DNA from: Rhytidiadelphus loreus
Lineage: Eukaryota; Streptophyta; Bryopsida; Hypnales; Hylocomiaceae
Direction: 5' to 3'
Assembly: GCA_947034895.1 (NCBI GenBank)
Contig: OX344765.1
Location: 17,117,001-17,181,000 of the forward strand
Length of the DNA stretch: 64,000 bases
Shown here: piece after piece, positions 57,937 to 64,000 of the stretch
Position numbering within the stretch: the first letter of the stretch is position 1
How the letters are laid out: every line of letters begins with the position of its first letter
Notes under the pieces: model-generated
Database searches by the model: none
What the model saw: only the letters and a program-made list of their open reading frames with translations
Told to the model about the DNA's origin: nothing
Program-made: the position numbers and the translations under genes

Positions 57937-60900
57937 CTAGTCACCAAGCGTGAATGTGGAATCGCTCGGCACCTCATCAGCATTAGGGTCTGTATCTTTG
58001 TAAGACTCTTCGTTGCTCCTATTGTCGCCTGAGCTTTCGATTTCATCATCTTCCTTTGTTACTACTTCGATTTGTACCTCACGCTCTACCTTTGAGTTCA
58101 GATTTCGAACTTCTGTATCTACACCACTGAACCCTTCAGTTTGCACAAGTCGTTTCGTGAGCCTCAACGCATCCGTAGTTCCATCCATGTTGGATGCAGG
58201 GTGTCGCCCTCCTCTACTTGATTGTCCAACATTCTGGGTGGAACATCCCGCTCCAATGGTACACCGTTGGACAATTTGAGTGGGTCGTTTAGGGTTTCGA
58301 GGTCCTCTCTCGTCAACCCTCCTAATACGCCTTTTCTGGCCTCTACTGTTGCGCCCCTGGATTCCTAATGATGATTCGCCAGGGCCAGACACGGATGAAG
58401 GTTGAGTGGGTTGTGGAGCTGAGCCGTGAACCTCTTCATCAATCGTCCGTAGAGCACCTCCACGCACCGGTGGCCTTGTTGGAAGGGTTGGGATAGACCT
58501 CCTCACTGTTGCCACATTTGTAGTCGTCTCTGGATTCAACGGCACATTCCGACTTCGATTCATAACATATGCCAATGGCACATCATCATCATCTTCTGTA
58601 GTAACAGTTGTTCCGAGGGTAGATGCGTTCAATACAACGGGATTTGGTATTCCCTCGTGTACAACTTCATTGACTTCGATGGCCTCTTCTTCATGTTCGC
58701 TTCTCATTGGAACTTGTGCACTGCTTCTTAAATTGCGGGCCATATTTGGAGGCGAACTAGTTGATATTGGAGATCTAGCTTCTTCCTCTACGGGTGCCAT
58801 GGGAATAGGTACGCCTTTGTCGTTGTTGTCGGGGGTGCTTTCCCTCCTCAGTGATGCATGTGCCGGCGAAATTGCATCCATATTGTGCACGACGTTCTGC
58901 GGTGGACTGCGTACAGGTGAATTTCCCGGAGAAACATACCCATCGTCACTAAAATCAAATGTATTCCCGTATATTGGTCGTGGAGGACTATGTGGCGGCC
59001 TAACCATTGCATTCCAAGGATTGTTGCGCAACCGATCCTCTTCATCCCTGCGGTTCTCGCGTTCTCTCATAAAATCTGGAACAACGTCGTCTTCTTCCCC
59101 TGAAGACAAAGGCCCATCACGCTCGTCCTCATCGTCTCCATCTGCAAGCATCTGGTCGTAAAAAATGGCTGGGTTGTGTCCACGTTTTTGACGTTCAAGT
59201 TTGCTGTTCGCGTAGATATACACCAATGTCTCTGCCTTTGTCGTGGCCAAGCGGTTTCGCACTTTATTGTGCACAAAGGAATACATGCTCCAATTCCTTT
59301 CACACGAAGATGCAGAGCACGTCAAACCGAGAATTCGCTTTGCAATTTTTGGAAGAGCATTGCCCCCCACACGATTCCACCATTGATGAGGCAATAATTG
59401 ACATTCAATGATATCGGGAACCTCATGTAAAGGATCGAATGCACCTGTCTTCTCTTCAAATTGAGTTAGCTCCTGCATTGCTTCCACCACTGACACGTTC
59501 AATGGTACGCTCAGTTTTCGTATGACTCGATTCAAAGCTCCCTTCGCGTAGCCATTGTTATGAATAGCCTCCACGTCACTCAAGTATGGATTTAGTAGTG
59601 CTCCCGCATAGTGTAGGTCAGTAATCATCAACTTCCAGCGAGCATCAAATTGTTTCTCATATCGTGTTGCCACCACTAGATCAAGGAAAAATGGAGCAAT
59701 TCTTGAGAGAATAAATGTGCTCCTTCAAGGCTGTCATCATTACTAAAGCTTTCGGCATTGCCGGGACTTTTCCATCAAAATGACGAAGACAAAGCAGCAC
59801 GGGCTCTACTATATGGAGGAAATTGTCGCACTGAACCCAGAACTCTTCTGAACGGATATCTTGCCTTGCAAGTTTGGCCTTGCCCATAATGAAATGTCCA
59901 TTTCTGCGGTTTTGCAAACTCAACTCGAACGTCATGCATGTCTCATCCAGTGTCACGTTGTGCACTGCTTGCTTGTAGTCTACCAAACGATCAATCATCA
60001 AGAAATTTGTGGCAAAACGTGTTTTGCTTGGAAGTCTCAACACTTTGTTTGGTGAAAATCTCCGAAACAACGCCAAAGTATGTTGATATTTCTTGATGAA
60101 CTTCACAATTGATGAAGCCTTTTTTACCAACTCCTTTACTCTCTGATCCTTTCCCTAGTCTTCTAAGAGTAAATCCAAAATGTGTGCCGCACAACCCTGC
60201 CTATAAATGTGAGGGTACCTTTCTTCCAACCTTGCCATCGCCCCCGTCATGACTGCAGCATTGTCTGTACACAATTGCACAACGTTGGTAGGCCCAACTT
60301 CCTCAATGTATCTTGCCATCGTCTCAGTCGTGTAAGATATATCCTTCTTCTCCCCAGTACTATCCACTGATCCCAAAAAGACATCCCCGGCGGGACACAC
60401 CAACATCATATTTAGTAACGGCCGCGAATTAGTATCGGACCAACCATCTGAACAAATTGTCGCTCCATACTGACTTATTGAAACCCTCATCCGCTCCGAG
60501 ACCATGGCTTCAACCGATGCCTTCTTAACATCTATCATTTTCGTGCGAATCGCATTATACGGTGGCGGTTGGTACACGAATCCAGCTGTTGCAGTTTGTT
60601 TAACAGCATTCACGAAGGCCGGGTGGCGCACAACATTAAATGAAATGTTCGCCTCGTAAAAGAAAGAAGCCCACAACCTATCCAACTCTTGTCTGCGGCC
60701 CGTCTGTAATGATTCATCCATGCTTCTTTGCCGAGAAACAGATGGCATGTTCCTCCTTCTCTCAAGCGTTGTTCCAGTAGAATCTACTGAATCAGGCGTA
60801 GGATTTGGTCTTGCATTTGATTCAAAGGGATTGAGAGACCCTTCTTCTTCGACATCCAACACAGGTGCGACAATAGACTCTGCAACATTAACTGGTGCAT

Positions 60901-61162
60901 CATACATCTCTTCGTAACTCATGGACCTTGGAACTTGTCCCTCGCCAGTCCGAAACTTTTCTCGTACAATTCTAGGGATCTCCTTACAACGCTCCGATGT
61001 AGTCGAGCCGCCATAGCCAAAGTGAATCAATGCTCTCTTTCGTACAAATGCTTTGCTCCACCCACAAAACACGCATTTTCGAGCATGGGGGGAATTATCA
61101 ATTGGGGTACACGGTACTAGCCAAGGGTCCCAATCCTTTGTGGACCTCTGCGTATCATTCAT
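57937..61162 (-). pseudogene. E2 hAT transposase (BED-DUF659-hATC), one stop and one frameshift
   Basis: The ATG at 61,162 opens a frame parallel to E1's transposase: a BED-like finger (KCVFCGWSKAF), CSDGWSD, CTDNAAV and GCAAHILDLLLED. TAG at 60,155-60,157 then replaces the tryptophan present in E1 (LLLEDWEKE). The frame continues to about 59,700, where one extra base after SLKN shifts it. The remainder, from APFFLD through hATC (HQWWNRVGGNALPKIA, SSCERNWS) to the long acidic tail ending SDSTFTLGD, is open to 57,937. The disabling changes are at different positions from E1's, so the two copies decayed separately. The tail ends in the same conserved helix (VDTEVRNLNSKVEREV). Confidence 0.9.
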
Positions 61163-61279
61163 GGTCCCCCCCTCCCAACACCTTGTCCAGCCATGTAGTA
61201 GATCAACACTGGGTCTTCAAAGAAAATGACTACAATAATCACACTAATACTATGGAAGATGTAATGACAAAGCAACCCG

Positions 61280-61400
61280 CTTAGAGTGGTCTTGTAAACC
61301 CTTCTAAACACAGTTGTTGCCCTCCGAAGAAGTTAAACGTCCGCATGAAGCCTCTTTCGAAGGTCCAAGACAAGAGTTTTATCAACGGAGCCAAGGTGAT
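61280..61400 (-). promoter_or_regulatory. Conserved upstream block of the E2 transposase
   Basis: Homologous to 29,230-29,345 in E1 (GTTGTTGCCCTCCGAAGAAG, GCATGAAGCCTCTTTCGAAG, TTATCAACGGAGCC). It lies between the start codon and minisatellite M11. A leader or promoter role is inferred. Confidence 0.5.
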
Positions 61401-61439
61401 AAAACAAGGGGTACCCCTAGAACTTTATACAAGAAAACT

Positions 61440-61735
61440 CCTTGGACCCGTGGTCGCCCCATGAGAGAATGTGGGTCCAAAAACCTGAAATCAGTCAGGT
61501 GATGGGCAACTGCGGGTCCAAGATTGGGCGACAGCGGGTCCAGAAGTGGGCGACTGCGGGTCCAGGAGTGAGCGACTGCGGGTCCAGAAGTGGGCGCCAC
61601 GGGTCCAGTAATGGGCGACTGCGGATCCAAAAACAGGCGACTGCGGGTCAGGAACGGGCGACTGCGGGTCCAGTAATGGGCGACTGCGGGTCCAGAAACA
61701 GGCGACTGCGGGTCCAGGAACGGGCGACTGCCATT
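61440..61735 (+). repeat. GC-rich minisatellite M11
   Basis: About twelve regular units of roughly 20-21 bp: GGGCGACTGCGGGTCCAGNA. The variable dinucleotide is nearly always TG, unlike the arrays of E1. One inverted unit (ACCCGTGGTCGCC) sits at its left edge. Confidence 0.9.
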
Positions 61736-62209
61736 TGTTTGGATAATTCTTGCATCCCTTGGGGTAATTTGGGGCCTATAATTGAAACTATGAATTCAGA
61801 ATTTCCACTAAAAAAATAAGCCTTGAAAATAAAAAATTCTAGTGTTTGCCCTGGAGTGGCAATGAATAGGTCAATTCACCCTAGCCGTGACAATTGCTCT
61901 GAACTTCAATAACAAGTTCTTTTCCAATCCGGCAAGTTTTTAATTTTCCTTTTTTTTTTAATTCTCTTTTAATTCCGAAAGTCCGAACTCCCAAGGTCAT
62001 TTTCCTGCCAAAATTCCTAGAATATTCAAGTATTCACAACATTGCAAACATAAATAACCAAAAATTCATATCTATATTTATGTACTCTTGTCAAGGAACT
62101 ACATAGAATTCAATGTGCTTGCATTAAAATGTTCAAAATGGATAATATCCTTTTATATATACATAAGATGGAATATACATAGTCCTCAAAAATGTGCTAA
62201 AAATGAAAA
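61736..62209. other. Noncoding spacer in E2
   Basis: The segment 61,740-61,890 (TAATTCTTGCATCCC..., CAATTCACCCTAGCC) matches 32,956-33,110 in E1. No gene is seen. It precedes the 3' end of the minus-strand WCHI gene. Confidence 0.55.
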
Positions 62210-63817
62210 TCATTCAACATCCATTTTGGCCTTTTCTTTGCGGTCATGAGCCTCACGTTCCATCTCATACAAGACTTTCCTACCTTCCAACTGCAAATTC
62301 CTAAGGTATCGGTCATCCTTCCCCAACTTCTTTTCCAACCAAAATTGCTTGTATGATTTTTGGAACTTCAAAAGCGCCTTCAGTGCATCCCGATGTTCTT
62401 CCAATTTTGGATCCAATGACAAAGAAACCCCAAGCTTCTTTTTCAAGTCAACTACTTCCGTAAGAGACAATGCTTGTTTAGTAGCCACGTCTTTCCAACC
62501 ACACATTTCTGCAACACGGTCAAGGGGGGCTTTGTCCTTTAATGCTTTCAAGGAATTTAATCTTGATCGTGCTTCTTCCACCCCTCGCTTCTCCAAGTCT
62601 ATTTGATCTTCCTCCAGCTTGCATGCTTCCATAATTTTGGCAAGCCGTTCTTTCGCAAACTCATTGCTAGAAGAACTAGATCCTCTAGCATGCCGAGAAG
62701 AGAATCTAAGGTAAAATGCTTCCAAGTTTAAAATCTTTGTTATTTGCGTTGACAAAAGAACTTGCCGACTTTCAAGTTCAGCACGTAAGCTATTTACAAT
62801 ATCTCCACTCAAAGTTTGCGTTTCTTGATTGCGAAGCTTCTCACATTCTAGATGCTTTTCATCCAACTCATTTAGAAGTTTCTTGAGTTGAGCTTTGTAA
62901 ACAACTTTGGTGTCCAGCATTACTGTGTCAGGGACAGTTCCATCTTCAACAAATTCCTCACTTCGGTACATGTCATCAACACAATCCAATTGGAACAAAG
63001 AAGGCTTCACATCTTCTTCTGTTTCCATCTCTGTCCAAAAAACATCATCTTCTGCTTCTTGCATGCATGCAAGCACATACTACAAAACTTCGTCTTCTTG
63101 AGTGCGAGGGACTGTAATCGGATTCACCATAGCAAGAGGCAAAATATCAAGATTTTGTGGTTGCCTAGCTGGTTCACCCTCTTCTTCCATTCTCGGGGGA
63201 GGTAAATTTTGTGAAGTAGAAGCCACCATCGCCATGTTTTGGGGCTCCATTGGAGGGTCTTCACCAAGGTTGTCTTCCTCTCCCGAAGATGAATCAGATG
63301 ATGTCCAATGAAACTGCTCATCGGGCACTCCCTCCTTCAAGTTTTTCTTCTGGCCTAGCCCTTCACGTGGATTGGCAGATAGAGCCGCCCTTGGGATGTC
63401 TTTTGTCGGTGGAAGGCGAGCATGCTTCACTCCCTTGATTGAACTCCAATCCACGCTTCGAAACAAAATGAGTTCCGCATACACCATTGCACATATGTAA
63501 TACGGGACTTCGCTCCTGGACACTGAATATGTGCCATACAAGTATCGATAAATTTTGATACAACGTTGCACAAATGCATCATTACGGCATGGATGCAAAT
63601 TGGCCGTATTGTTGCGTCGATTCGTGTAGTGCCGATGATAGGGGAATAACTTGTCGATGTGGCACCACCCCACGAAGGACTTACAAGTCTTGGCGGTCCA
63701 ATGGCCCGTAATTCGATCCCAACCTCGGTAGGCCACACACGCTGGGTCCAAAAGGATGCGTCGTTGCCTAGGGTGCATGGCTCCTTTTGCCTTGGTCTTC
63801 TTCTTGTGGTCCGCCAT
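62210..63817 (-). pseudogene. E2 WCHI-family gene with one in-frame stop
   Basis: The ATG at 63,817 opens a frame of 536 codons, broken only by TAG at 63,080-63,082 after EDEVL. E1 has glutamine at that place (EDEVLQHVYARM), so CAG became TAG. The N-terminus is basic (KKKTKAKG). The domain has RILLDP, TCKSFVGWCHIDKLFP and FVQRCIKIYRYLY, then the TKDIPRAALSANPREGLG linker shared with E1. The C-terminal half is coiled coil (LKKLLNELDEKHLECEKL, then AKIMEACKLEEDQIDLEK) and ends KAKMDVE. The close match to E1's broken copy along the full length shows these two are orthologous cargo; the intact E1 copy is more distant. Confidence 0.82.
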
Positions 63818-63949
63818 TGGAGATGCTCTTGAGATTTGGGGCAAGGAATCTAAACTTAACCCTAAACCGCAAAGTATTATCTAGCGATTAGTGAGTGATG
63901 GAGTAAAATCAAGAACATGAGCCACATGTAAGTGAAACTCAAAACCCAA

Positions 63950-64000
63950 GCTCTCGGGCACGCAATCAGCCACTGTAAAGTAGGTGAAAGGCAGTACGCA
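63950..64000 (-). promoter_or_regulatory. Upstream block of the E2 WCHI gene (cut by window edge)
   Basis: Read toward the gene: TGCCTTTCACCTACTTTACA, GTGGCTGATTGCGTGC. It matches the block before the kinase-like and intact WCHI genes of E1. A minisatellite would be expected just beyond the window. Confidence 0.5.

Larger units (their letters stand above)
56870..64000. mobile_element. E2: second giant hAT-type transposon, right end outside window
   Basis: Starts CAGGGTTGTCTTGTCTGACA, matching the E1 left end for its first 17 bases. Like E1 it continues with GTCGTG/GTCGCGTGTC subterminal repeats, a shared TTTTACCCC-TGGTAAA motif and CCTACGTGG. Then come minisatellite M10, a minus-strand transposase, minisatellite M11 and a minus-strand WCHI gene, in the same order as E1. 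The 8 bases before it are GTCGGAAG (56,862-56,869), which should recur after its unseen right end. Confidence 0.85.

Overview
This is nuclear DNA of a land plant. It holds one clean intron-containing plant gene (an MFS transporter), a Ty1/copia LTR retrotransposon, hAT-family transposases with DUF659 and hATC domains, CCCTAAA-type motifs and A/T-rich intergenic DNA. The short introns of the transporter gene would suit a bryophyte or another early-diverging plant, but the species cannot be fixed from the sequence. No bacterial-type operons, rRNA, true tRNA genes or CRISPR arrays are seen.

Layout. 1-4.6 kb: likely 5' region and three coding exons of a plus-strand MFS transporter of the Spinster/UNE2-like plant group. 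4.6-18.2 kb: A/T-rich intergenic DNA with a 68-bp tandem repeat, a 116-bp duplication, a MITE and a decayed ~1.4-kb tandem array (about 9.8-14.9 kb). 18.2-24.0 kb: a satellite of ~150-bp palindromic units, split by a 5,036-bp copia element (18,688-23,723; 202-bp LTRs, GGTAG target duplication).

24,868-50,695: a complete 25.8-kb hAT-type transposon, here called E1. It ends in CAGGGTTGTCT / AGACAACCCTG and is flanked by a perfect 8-bp target duplication, ATTACAAA. Beyond a BED-DUF659-hATC transposase it carries four cargo genes: an intact kinase-like gene, one intact and one broken copy of an unrecognised basic/coiled-coil family defined by W-C-H-I-x-K-L-F-P ('WCHI family'), and a broken WCHI-coiled-coil-RING fusion. 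Much of the interior is a diverged inverted duplication around the kinase. GC-rich minisatellites built on GGCGACNNCGGGT separate the genes. The element also holds four tRNA-like repeats with variable but self-complementary hairpins.

51,460-56,869: the start of E3, a different long-inverted-repeat element with a related end (CAGGGTTGACA) and its own CGGACGG-rich repeats. 56,870-64,000 (open at the right edge): E2, a second giant hAT inserted into E3. It has the same end, minisatellites and gene order (transposase, then WCHI gene) as E1. Both transposases and several cargo genes carry one or a few stops or frameshifts, so neither element looks autonomous now; mobilisation by an intact relative is likely.

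The main discovery candidate is this family of giant cargo-carrying hAT transposons and their conserved WCHI genes.
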